Source: Ignavibacteria bacterium RIFOXYB12_FULL_35_14 (GTDB lineage Bacteria; Bacteroidota; Ignavibacteria; Ignavibacteriales; Ignavibacteriaceae). From it: a DNA stretch of 64,000 bases. The position numbers were made by a program, and so were the translations under genes. Below are positions 36,133 to 43,220 of the stretch, piece by piece (position 1 is the first letter of the stretch; the number at the start of each line of letters is the position of its first letter). The stretch is from positions 1-64,000 of the forward strand of contig MHAR01000014.1 in the NCBI GenBank assembly GCA_001803045.1, written 5' to 3'. The notes below the pieces were generated by a model that ran no database searches, had not been told where the DNA came from, and saw only the letters and a list, made by a program, of their open reading frames with translations.

Positions 36133-37011
36133 ATGACAAGCCAGATAATAATAAATATAATTATATCCTTCAGCATTTTTACTTTAGCTGCTATCAGCTT
36201 CTCACTCATCTACCAAACCACCCGTTTCTTCCACTTCGCTCATGCAGTAGTATTCACATTCGGTGCGTACTTTACTTTTTTATTTAGTCAATTAATTGGG
36301 TGGTCCTTAGTCTCGGCAATTCTTACAGCCATTGTTGCTGCATGTTTGATTGGTTGTATGGCTGAATGGTTTATTTATAGACCACTTCGTAAAAAAGAAT
36401 CTTCTTCTATCGTCTTACTTCTCGCCTCTCTCGGTATTTATATCGTTCTTCAAAACCTAATTTCTCTTTTCTTCGGGGACGAAACAAAATTCATCCGTAC
36501 ATGGGAAGTGCGGGAAGGGATTGAGATTGCTGGGGCGTATGTTACTCCCGTGCAAATCGTGATAATCGCGACGAGTATAGCAATCGTGATACTGGTTTCT
36601 GGATACTTGATGCTGGCAAAAACAGGGAAGGCAATGAGAGCAGTTGCAAGTGACAGCGAGCTTTCAAAATTATCAGGTATTAAAAGCGACAGGATAATTT
36701 TAATTTCGTTTGCAATCGGCTCTGCATTAGCCGGTATTGCAGGCATTCTCGTTGCGCTGGATGTTGATATGACTCCCACCATGGGAATGAACATGCTTTT
36801 AATGGGAGTAGTTGCAATGATAATCGGCGGTGTCGGCAGCATTTGGGGGATTGTTCTCGGTTCGCTTCTTCTTGCAACAGCACAAAATCTTGCTGTGTGG
36901 TACATCAGCTCCCAATGGATGGATGCAACAGCGTTTGCAATACTTCTACTGTTTCTGCTATTTAAGCCGGAAGGGTTTATGGGGAAGAAGATTCGTAGGA
37001 CGGAAGTCTGA
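36133..37011 (+). CDS. livH: Branched-chain amino-acid ABC permease LivH
   Basis: 292 residues with about eight membrane helices. Family signatures: FFHFAHAVVFTFGAYFTFLF, PLRKKESSSIVLLLASLGIYIVLQN, GKAMRAVASDSELSKLSGI (the cytoplasmic coupling loop), GSALAGIAGILVALDVDMTPTMGMNMLLMGVVAMIIGGVGS. Full length, so this is the working copy; it would pair with LivM. Upstream is the AbiE pair, downstream a repeat-flanked four-helix-bundle gene. Confidence 0.93.
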   Translation: MTSQIIINIIISFSIFTLAAISFSLIYQTTRFFHFAHAVVFTFGAYFTFLFSQLIGWSLVSAILTAIVAACLIGCMAEWFIYRPLRKKESSSIVLLLASLGIYIVLQNLISLFFGDETKFIRTWEVREGIEIAGAYVTPVQIVIIATSIAIVILVSGYLMLAKTGKAMRAVASDSELSKLSGIKSDRIILISFAIGSALAGIAGILVALDVDMTPTMGMNMLLMGVVAMIIGGVGSIWGIVLGSLLLATAQNLAVWYISSQWMDATAFAILLLFLLFKPEGFMGKKIRRTEV

Positions 37012-37110
37012 TACTGGATACTGGATACTAGATACTGAATTCTAGATATTTATCCGCCTCAGGCGGACTGGATACTTGAAATGCAATGCGGGATGCCTGA
37101 TACTGGATTC
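37012..37110. repeat. CCAGTATCC-family repeat block after livH
   Basis: Tandem-like GATACTGGATACTGGATACTAG words, then TCCGCCTCAGGCGGA (37053-37067) and GATACTGGATTCTTGATGG. TACTGGATTCTTGAT is shared exactly with the block after truncated livH. The rest of the 319-nt gap (37111-37271) is plain AT-rich sequence. Confidence 0.75.
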
Positions 37111-37271
37111 TTGATGGTTGATGAACTTAGATTTACGAACTAATAAGAACAGTGCTTCAGTTAATTTTGTAATTATTAAAATTTGAAAATCAAATGAAAA
37201 TCATTTTTTACAATATTTAATTCAGAATACAATTTAAGCTGCTATGTATGCTTTTTACTTTCCTAAGAATC

Positions 37272-37321
37272 CCGAAGCCAGTATCCAGAATCGAGTATCC
37301 AGAAACCCGATTCTTGCCTGG
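37272..37321. repeat. CCAGTATCC-family block before the four-helix gene
   Basis: GCCAGTATCCAGAATCGAG and TATCCAGAAACCCGATTCTTGCC words, opposite in orientation to the block at 37012-37110. AGAAACCCGA also occurs at about 34301 in the earlier junction block. Confidence 0.75.
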
Positions 37322-37330
37322 AGTTGAGAA

Positions 37331-37708
37331 TTGAATTATAAACAACTTGAAATTTGGCAGATAGCAAAAGAACTCGTAATTGATATTCATAAAATGACTT
37401 TGGAAAAGTTACCTAAATTCGAGATGTATAAAGAAGGCAGCCAAATTAGACGATCTTCCAAATCTATTAAATCAAATATTGTGGAAGGTTATGGAAGAAG
37501 AAACTATAAACAAGATTTTATAAAGCATTTGATAATTGCACTTGCTTCAAATGATGAGACTATTGATCATCTTGAAACCCTTTTCGAAACCAAATCTCTA
37601 ACTGATGAAAATCTCTTTAAAAATCTTTCAGTGAGATTAAATGAATTAGGAAAGAAAGTAAATAAATTTATTCAAGCTGTGGAAAAAGAACATCTAAGTA
37701 AAAAATGA
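37331..37708 (+). CDS. Four-helix-bundle protein (S23/23S rRNA intervening-sequence family)
   Basis: 125 residues, TTG start. [43 protein letters not shown] and a helical C-terminus ([19 protein letters not shown]) are diagnostic. The family forms pentameric four-helix bundles, is often encoded inside 23S rRNA intervening sequences, and is related to the Avd accessory protein of diversity-generating retroelements. Here there is no rRNA; the gene is bracketed by opposing CCAGTATCC repeat blocks, suggesting a transposable cassette. Function unknown. Confidence 0.85.
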   Translation: MNYKQLEIWQIAKELVIDIHKMTLEKLPKFEMYKEGSQIRRSSKSIKSNIVEGYGRRNYKQDFIKHLIIALASNDETIDHLETLFETKSLTDENLFKNLSVRLNELGKKVNKFIQAVEKEHLSKK

Positions 37709-37715
37709 TTCGAAT

Positions 37716-37765
37716 TATCCAGAATCAAATATCCAGTATCCGGTATCCGGTATCTAGTTTCCAGC
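37716..37765. repeat. CCAGTATCC-family block after the four-helix gene
   Basis: TTATCCAGAATCAAATATCC, then AGTATCCGGTATCCGGTATC and TTTCCAGCAAC. Same orientation as 37272-37321. It starts 8 nt past the stop codon of the four-helix gene. Confidence 0.75.
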
Positions 37766-37786
37766 AACAAGCCCTTGTCCGTTCAT

Positions 37787-37818
37787 ATACTAAAGTATAT
37801 ATTTATATACAAAAGTAT
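37787..37818. promoter_or_regulatory. Operator candidate for the ParE-type toxin-antitoxin pair
   Basis: ATACTAAAGTATATA (37787-37801) and TATATACAAAAGTAT (37804-37818) form a near-palindrome (12 of 15 pairs) with core GTATATATTTATATAC. It lies 52 nt before the antitoxin start, a usual place for autorepression. Confidence 0.45.
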
Positions 37819-37869
37819 ACGAAGCTTGTTGAAAGAATTAGTTAAAATTATTTATAACGCTAGGTATCA

Positions 37870-38112
37870 ATGTCAATAAATGAATTGAAGAACTTGATTC
37901 ACAATCTTGTGGATAAGTCAGAGAATAAGTACCTGCTGGAACTGATTCATAATCTCTTTTCTTTTTCTGAATCGAAAAGCGGTGAAAATCATTGGGAAAA
38001 ATTATCTGAAAGTCAAAGGGAAATGGTACTAAAAGCGTTTGAACAAAGCGAATCTGAAAGCAATTTGATGAGTCATAATTCAGTTATGTCGCAAATAAGA
38101 AATGAATTATAA
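37870..38112 (+). CDS. Putative antitoxin of a ParE/RelE pair
   Basis: 80 residues, acidic and helical (ELKNLIHNLVDKSENKYLLELIHNLF ... EKLSESQREMVLKAFEQSESE). No clear DNA-binding fold; it resembles small addiction-module antitoxins of Bacteroidota that end in a flexible toxin-binding tail. Its last 11 nt overlap the toxin start, the classic coupling of such pairs. Assignment rests on that context and on the upstream palindrome. Confidence 0.7.
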   Translation: MSINELKNLIHNLVDKSENKYLLELIHNLFSFSESKSGENHWEKLSESQREMVLKAFEQSESESNLMSHNSVMSQIRNEL

Positions 38113-38425
38113 AGTAAGCTGGACAACCATTGCTTGCTCCGATTTTTCTCAGATAGTCCAGTACATTAAAGAAACCTGGGGTAAAACATCAGCAGAAGAT
38201 TTTATTAAGCAAGTAGATTCGGTTATCAATATTCTCTCAATTTATCCGCAGCTTGGAAAAATAATTCATCAGCAAAAACAAATCAGAGCATTAGTCATCT
38301 CAAAACAAATAAGCTTAATTTATAGAATCAAATCAGGCACCATAATTATTCTTAACCTTTTTGATAACAGGCAGGAACCGGATAAACTGAAAGTAAATGA
38401 AAGCATTGGCAAATATGAGATTTAA
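38102..38425 (+). CDS. ParE/RelE-superfamily toxin
   Basis: 107 residues. YKVSWTTIACSDFSQIVQYIKETWGKTSAEDFIKQVDSVINILSIYPQLGK, then the core strands RALVISKQISLIYRIKSGTIIILNLFDNRQEPDKL, match the RelE/ParE fold. The LFDNRQ-P ending is typical of ParE-like gyrase toxins in this phylum; no RelE catalytic set is evident. Overlaps the antitoxin. Confidence 0.82.
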   Translation: MNYKVSWTTIACSDFSQIVQYIKETWGKTSAEDFIKQVDSVINILSIYPQLGKIIHQQKQIRALVISKQISLIYRIKSGTIIILNLFDNRQEPDKLKVNESIGKYEI

Positions 38426-38487
38426 AATTACTCTCCGGTTGTCATACTTTACAGAACCACTTGAAATTAGAGGTAATTACAAGTGTC

Positions 38488-38598
38488 CGGAATCCCACAT
38501 AGTGGCAGGCAGTATCCGGCATCCAGTCCCTCAGAGGCGGATAAACATCCAGTATCCAGAATCTAGCATCCAGTATCAAGTAACCAGTAACCAGTAAC
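38488..38598. repeat. CCAGTATCC-family block before livM
   Basis: CCCACATAGTGGCAGGCAG (about 38495-38513), then GTATCCGGCATCCAG, CCTCAGAGGCGGAT (38529-38542), and ATCCAGTATCCAGAATCTAG with CCAGTATCAAGTAACCAG up to the livM start. It combines three words seen in other junction blocks. Confidence 0.75.
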
Positions 38599-39528
38599 AT
38601 GGAATACCTACTTCACATATTAATTCTTATTTGTATATATATAATTCTTTCTCTTTCACTTAATCTGCTTGTTGGCTACACAGGTATACTCTCTATTGCA
38701 CACGCTGCTTTTTATGGAGTCGGAGCGTATGTTACCGCTTTAATGGCTTTAAGATTAGAAACTCCATTTTTGCTTAACATTGTACTTGCTGTCATCGCTG
38801 CCGGTGTGTTCGGTGCGGTCGTAGGTATTCCTTCATTAAGATTAAAAGATGATTACTTTGTCATTGCGACTTTCGCTTTTCAAATTATTATGTTCAGCGT
38901 TCTTAACAATTTAGTTGAGTTTACTGGAGGTCCTCTTGGTTTACCCGGAATTCCTCAGCCGAATATTTTTGGATATGAAATATCTACTCATATTGAATTC
39001 CTAATTCTTTCTTTATTGTTAGCGGGATTAGTTTATTGGGTTTCAAACCGAATTGTAAAATCACCTTTCGGAAGACTGCTTAAATCAATAAGAGAGGATG
39101 AAGTTTTTGTTAAAGCAGTTGGTAGAGATATTTCAGCAGCTAAGGTAAAAATATTTATTATCAGTGCTTCTCTGGCTTCGTTAGCGGGAGTTATTTACGC
39201 AACCTACATCACCTATATAGATCCAACCAGCTTTACAGTGATGGAATCAATCTTCATTATTTCGATAGTTATCATCGGTGGTGCAGCAAATCTAAAAGGT
39301 TCTATTCTTGGGGCAGCATTTTTAGTAGCATTGCCTGAGTTGCTGAGATTCATCGGGCTGCCGAATTCAATTGCTGCTAATGTCAGGCAAATTCTTTACG
39401 GTGCATTACTTGTTATCATGATGATGTGGAGACCGCAAGGGTTTTTAGGTGAGTATGCGTTTGGGAAGAGTTCAGAAGATAGGATACATAAGTTAGGAGA
39501 TAGAAGTAAAAGGGGAAATGATGCTTAA
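38599..39528 (+). CDS. livM: Branched-chain amino-acid ABC permease LivM
   Basis: 309 residues, eight to nine membrane helices. YIILSLSLNLLVGYTGILSIAHAAFYGVGAYVTAL, the G-IPSLRLKDDYFVIATFAFQII segment, GRLLKSIREDEVFVKAVGRDISAAKVKIF (coupling loop) and VIIGGAANLKGSILGAAFLVALPELLR are LivM hallmarks. It directly abuts a repeat block, with no clean ribosome site, so its expression may depend on read-through or on sequence supplied by the repeat. livG overlaps its end by 11 nt. Confidence 0.93.
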   Translation: MEYLLHILILICIYIILSLSLNLLVGYTGILSIAHAAFYGVGAYVTALMALRLETPFLLNIVLAVIAAGVFGAVVGIPSLRLKDDYFVIATFAFQIIMFSVLNNLVEFTGGPLGLPGIPQPNIFGYEISTHIEFLILSLLLAGLVYWVSNRIVKSPFGRLLKSIREDEVFVKAVGRDISAAKVKIFIISASLASLAGVIYATYITYIDPTSFTVMESIFIISIVIIGGAANLKGSILGAAFLVALPELLRFIGLPNSIAANVRQILYGALLVIMMMWRPQGFLGEYAFGKSSEDRIHKLGDRSKRGNDA

Positions 39529-40267
39529 AGTTTCAAATCTTAATAAAAATTTTAATGGAGTGACTGCTCTAAAAGAATTTTCATTTGAGATGAAAGAAAA
39601 TGAAATTCTTGGAATGATTGGTCCTAATGGTGCAGGTAAAACCACATTCTTCAATGTACTCTCGGGGTTTATCAAACCGGAAAGCGACAAGCTAGAATTT
39701 CTCGGAAAAGACATCACCAATTTAAGTTCTCACAAGATTGTATCAAGCGGAATATCAAGAACTTTTCAAGATCTTAGGTTAATTAGGCAAATTTCTGTAA
39801 TTGATAACGTCCTACTTTCTTTCAATCATCAGACTGGCGAGAATTTTTACAATATATTGTTTAAGCAGAAATCATGGCAGGAAACCGAAGAGTTAGATAA
39901 ACACAAAGCTTTGAAACTGCTTGAATACGCAGGTATTAAAGATAAAGCATTTGATCTGGCGAATGATCTTTCCTATGGTCAGCAAAAACTGTTAAGCATT
40001 ACCTGCTGTCTTGCGGCAGATGCAAAGCTGTTGCTGCTTGATGAACCGATTGCAGGTATCAATCCTGAGATGAGAGAAAAAATTTTAAGAATAATTTCTG
40101 AATTACCATCAAAAGGAAAATCAGCAATTATTATTGAGCACGATATGGATTTTATAGAAAGGATTTGTGACCGTGTGATTTTTATGGATATGGGTGAAAA
40201 GATAAGTGAAGGAACTTCTGAAGAAGTTAGGAATGATCCAAAAGTAATAGAAGCGTATCTGGAATAA
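39518..40267 (+). CDS. livG: Branched-chain amino-acid ABC ATPase LivG
   Basis: 249 residues. Walker A GPNGAGKTT, LivG-type SGISRTFQDLRLIRQISVIDNVLLSF, signature LSYGQQKLLSI (the C-loop is LSYGQ, as in LivG), Walker B LLLLDEPIAGINPEMREKIL and the switch His in IIEHDMDFIERICDRV. One of two ATPases driving LivHM. Start overlaps livM. Confidence 0.94.
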   Translation: MMLKVSNLNKNFNGVTALKEFSFEMKENEILGMIGPNGAGKTTFFNVLSGFIKPESDKLEFLGKDITNLSSHKIVSSGISRTFQDLRLIRQISVIDNVLLSFNHQTGENFYNILFKQKSWQETEELDKHKALKLLEYAGIKDKAFDLANDLSYGQQKLLSITCCLAADAKLLLLDEPIAGINPEMREKILRIISELPSKGKSAIIIEHDMDFIERICDRVIFMDMGEKISEGTSEEVRNDPKVIEAYLE

Positions 40268-40282
40268 ACAACTCTCTTACTT

Positions 40283-40305
40283 CCCCTCTCCTTTTAAGAG
40301 AGGGG
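40283..40305. repeat. Perfect hairpin between livG and livF
   Basis: CCCCTCTC (40283-40290)/GAGAGGGG (40298-40305), loop CTTTTAA. It may trim or attenuate the message between the two ATPase genes; it also looks like a dispersed purine/pyrimidine repeat (..GGGGATTGAGGGGTGAG). Confidence 0.6.
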
Positions 40306-40327
40306 ATTGAGGGGTGAGTTCAAAAAG

Positions 40328-41029
40328 ATGTTAGAAATAAAAAATTTAAATACCGGTTACGATAAGAAGCAAGTTGTTTTCAATGTCTCGATGAATGTCT
40401 TACAAGGTGAAATTGTTTCTTTAATCGGGCCTAATAGCGCAGGTAAATCTACAATTCTTAAGGCAATATGTGGATTGATTCCTTCTTGGTCAGGAGAAAT
40501 TGCATTCAACTCGAAAAAAATGAATGGTAACGAACCACCTGAGAATTTGAAGCTTGGAATTAGTTTTTGTCCTCAGGGTAATCGTGTTTTTGATGAACTT
40601 ACCGTACGTGAGAATTTAGAAATTGGTGGATATATTCTTAAAAAAGATAAAACTAGTCAACGCATTCATGAGGTATTAGAAATCTTTCCAGCTCTAAAGG
40701 ATAGAATAAAACAAACTGCCGGTTCATTGAGCGGTGGTGAACAGCAAATGCTTGCAGTTGCACGAGCACTTATTCCAGAACCAAAACTCCTACTTCTTGA
40801 TGAACCATCCCTTGGATTAGCACCAAACTTGGTGAAAGAACTCTTTGATAAGTTTATCGAATTAAATAAGAAACTTGGAATTACAATATTAATAGTCGAG
40901 CAAAAAGTTAGAGAAGTATTAGCTATTTCAAATAGAGTTTACTCGTTGAAACTTGGTAAAGTTGCTTACGAAGGAAGGTCTGGGGATTTATTAAGTAATA
41001 AGGAAGAGCTGAAAACCTTATTCTTATAG
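40328..41029 (+). CDS. livF: Branched-chain amino-acid ABC ATPase LivF
   Basis: 233 residues from the ATG at 40328, chosen over an upstream TTG because MLEIKNLNTGY is the normal LivF start and GAGGGGTGAG precedes it. Walker A GPNSAGKST, SFCPQGNRVFDELTVRENLEIGGY, signature LSGGEQQMLAVARAL, Walker B LLLLDEPSLGLAP and IVEQKVREVL. Last gene of the liv operon; it is convergent with ruvA 4 nt beyond. Confidence 0.94.
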   Translation: MLEIKNLNTGYDKKQVVFNVSMNVLQGEIVSLIGPNSAGKSTILKAICGLIPSWSGEIAFNSKKMNGNEPPENLKLGISFCPQGNRVFDELTVRENLEIGGYILKKDKTSQRIHEVLEIFPALKDRIKQTAGSLSGGEQQMLAVARALIPEPKLLLLDEPSLGLAPNLVKELFDKFIELNKKLGITILIVEQKVREVLAISNRVYSLKLGKVAYEGRSGDLLSNKEELKTLFL

Positions 41030-41033
41030 TTTC

Positions 41034-41615
41034 TTACCTATTCAACTCACCCAATGCTTTCTTGATCAATTCTTCGAGTGAGAGTGTAGGTTGAGTTTGA
41101 AGGATGTTTCTTACCACGTTATCTGCGAACTTAGAGTTATAACCCAATGTTGATAGAGCTGAAACAGCTTCACTTTTTACACTTAATGGAATTGCGAGCA
41201 CTCCTTCTTCCTTAATCTGATCGACTTTAGTTTTAAGCTCTAAAACTAATCGCTCTGCTGTTTTTCGTCCGATGCCGGGAACAGCAATAATCCGCGAAAT
41301 ATCTGATGACTGAATTGCATTTTTTAAATCGTCAGTCTGAATACCTGAAAGCAAGCTTAAGGCGATTTTGGGTCCGATGCCGCTGACTGAGATTAAAAGT
41401 TCAAACATTTCTTTCTCTGCTTCGGAGTGAAATCCGAATAGAGAAATTGAATCCTCTTTCACACTCGTGTGTATGAACAATGAAGCAATTTCTTTTCCAC
41501 TTATCTTTTCAAAAGTATTTATGGATATACCAACGATGTAGCCAACGCCGTTCACATCCAACATAACTTTTGTTGGTTTAGATGAAATTATTTTTCCTGT
41601 TAAAAAACCGATCAT
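41034..41615 (-). CDS. ruvA: Holliday junction DNA helicase subunit RuvA
   Basis: 193 residues. N-terminal OB fold (MIGFLTGKIISSKPTKVMLDVNGVGYIVGIS), two helix-hairpin-helix motifs that grip the junction (SVSGIGPKIALSLL and AVPGIGRKTAERLVLELK), and a C-terminal domain III (SEAVSALSTLGYNSKFADNVV) that binds RuvB. ruvB is not in the window. It follows ruvC, separated by a palindrome array. Confidence 0.95.
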   Translation of the reverse strand: MIGFLTGKIISSKPTKVMLDVNGVGYIVGISINTFEKISGKEIASLFIHTSVKEDSISLFGFHSEAEKEMFELLISVSGIGPKIALSLLSGIQTDDLKNAIQSSDISRIIAVPGIGRKTAERLVLELKTKVDQIKEEGVLAIPLSVKSEAVSALSTLGYNSKFADNVVRNILQTQPTLSLEELIKKALGELNR

Positions 41616-41630
41616 GATTTATTCTCAATT

Positions 41631-41688
41631 TCCGCCAAAGGCGGATCTCAGCCTGAGGCTGATGCGCCTCTGGTGCAAGCCTCTGGCT
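41631..41688. repeat. Array of four different GCC-N-GGC palindromes
   Basis: TCCGCCAAAGGCGGA (41631-41645), CAGCCTGAGGCTG (41649-41661), GCGCCTCTGGTGC (41664-41676, imperfect) and AGCCTCTGGCT (41678-41688), almost back to back between ruvC and ruvA. The arms differ but the GCCTNNGGC core is kept. Confidence 0.75.
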
Positions 41689-41800
41689 GAAAAAATTAAA
41701 AAGTCTGTCCCAAATTTATTTCGGGATCAAAATTAAAAAGGATCTTAATGTTATTAAACAATAAATGACAACAAATGACTTTAATGACAATTCTATTCCT

Positions 41801-42337
41801 CTATTCAATAACTCTTTCAGGATTTGCTTCAATAAACGACTTCCAATCCTTATTCTTGCTTTTTCGCCTGGTCATCCTAAAAGCATGACACAAAGCTACC
41901 GCTAATGCATCCGTTTCGTCAAATTTCATTTTTTCTTTTTTTATATCTAGCAGATTTTTCACCATAAAGTAAACCTGCTGCTTTGAAGCTGCACCCTTTC
42001 CAACAACTGATTTCTTTATCTCCCTTGGTGAATATTCACTCGTTGGAATTTGATTGTGTGCAGCAGCTAATATCGAAACACCTTTTGCATAACCAATCTT
42101 CATTGCAGATTGTGCATTCTTTCCGTAAAAAGCTGTTTCAATTGCAAATTCGCTTGGCTTGTAAATCTTAATTAACTTATCAAGCTCGTTATAAATTGTC
42201 TCAAGCTTTTGAGGGAGATTTTGTTTTTGGGGAAGCTTAATGCTGCCGCTTGCAATTCTTCGGCAAGTAGAAAAATTTTGTCTTATGATTCCATAACCTG
42301 TAATTATCGTTCCGGGATCAATGCCGAGAATTATCAT
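41801..42337 (-). CDS. ruvC: Crossover junction endodeoxyribonuclease RuvC
   Basis: 178 residues. RNase H-like fold with catalytic acids visible in ILGIDPGTIITGYG (Asp7), AIETAFYGKNAQSAMKIGYAKG (Glu) and KFDETDALAVALCHA (two Asp). It cleaves Holliday junctions with RuvAB. Part of a minus-strand yebC-ruvC-ruvA line. Confidence 0.95.
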   Translation of the reverse strand: MIILGIDPGTIITGYGIIRQNFSTCRRIASGSIKLPQKQNLPQKLETIYNELDKLIKIYKPSEFAIETAFYGKNAQSAMKIGYAKGVSILAAAHNQIPTSEYSPREIKKSVVGKGAASKQQVYFMVKNLLDIKKEKMKFDETDALAVALCHAFRMTRRKSKNKDWKSFIEANPERVIE

Positions 42338-42365
42338 ATTATTTTATTGTTTGACATTTTCTTTT

Positions 42366-42452
42366 GGACTAAAGTCCATATTGTCGGCGGCATCCGGTAA
42401 CCCCAGACTTAAGTCTGGGGTTAATATACAACAAGTGAAATTGGCTCTAGCC
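42366..42452. repeat. Triple-palindrome dispersed element, copy 2
   Basis: GGACTAAAGTCC (42366-42377), the identical 24-nt palindrome with half-site AACCCCAGACTT (42399-42422), and GGCTCTAGCC (42443-42452; copy 1 has GGCTTTAGCC). First spacer 21 nt as in copy 1. Spacer sequences are not conserved. Lies between yebC and ruvC. Confidence 0.85.
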
Positions 42453-42482
42453 ATTATCGTGTTTTCTCCTAGTGTCTTCGAT

Positions 42483-43220
42483 TTATTTCAGTGAATTTAA
42501 ATCAAAATCTGCATTTGTGTAAACGTTTTGAACATCATCATTATCTTCCAGAGATTCGATTAGCTTAATGACTTTTTCAGCATCTTCACCTTTTACAGCT
42601 ATGCTGTTCTTAGCAATCCATTGAAGCGATGCATTCTCAACTGTTAATCTTTTATCTATTAAAGTTTTTCTAACATTCTCAAAATTTTCCAGTGATGTCT
42701 GCACCTCATAATATTGATCTTCGGATTGAAAGTCATCCGCACCGGCATCAAGCACCAATTCCATAATTTCATCTTCACTTTTACTTTGCTTTGGCATTAT
42801 GATCACGCCTTTCCTATCAAACATCCATGCAACAGAACCTGTCTCGGCGAGCGTCCCTCCGTTTTTACTAAAGAAATGTCGAACTTCGGCTACAGTTCTG
42901 TTCTTATTATCTGTCGCTACTTCAACAATAACCGCAACTCCCGCAGGACCATAGCCCTCGTAATTTAATTCGTGATAAGTTGTTCCCTCTAATTCTCCAG
43001 TAGCTTTTTTTATTGCTCTTTCAATATTGTCCTGAGGCATGTTTTGAGCTTTAGCATTATCGACAGCAAGTCTAAGTCTAGGATTACCATTAATATCTCC
43101 GCCGCCTTCTCTTGCAGCAATGGTAATTTCTTTAATAAGCTTGGTGAAAATTTTTCCTCGCTTTGCATCAATTACCGCTTTCTTTCTTTTAGTGGTTGCC
43201 CATTTTGAATGCCCGGACAT
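42483..43220 (-). CDS. yebC: YebC/PmpR-family regulatory or translation factor
   Basis: 245 residues. [67 protein letters not shown] and [13 protein letters not shown] are universal YebC signatures. Family members act as transcriptional regulators or help ribosomes through difficult proline stretches; which one applies here is not clear. It sits in its usual place upstream of ruvC, and overlaps the recJ stop by one base. Confidence 0.95.
   Translation of the reverse strand: MSGHSKWATTKRKKAVIDAKRGKIFTKLIKEITIAAREGGGDINGNPRLRLAVDNAKAQNMPQDNIERAIKKATGELEGTTYHELNYEGYGPAGVAVIVEVATDNKNRTVAEVRHFFSKNGGTLAETGSVAWMFDRKGVIIMPKQSKSEDEIMELVLDAGADDFQSEDQYYEVQTSLENFENVRKTLIDKRLTVENASLQWIAKNSIAVKGEDAEKVIKLIESLEDNDDVQNVYTNADFDLNSLK

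Noticed and set aside
37331-37708. Ribosomal protein S23
   Set aside because: The old S23 name for this family is misleading; the sequence is the four-helix-bundle intervening-sequence family and no rRNA is nearby.
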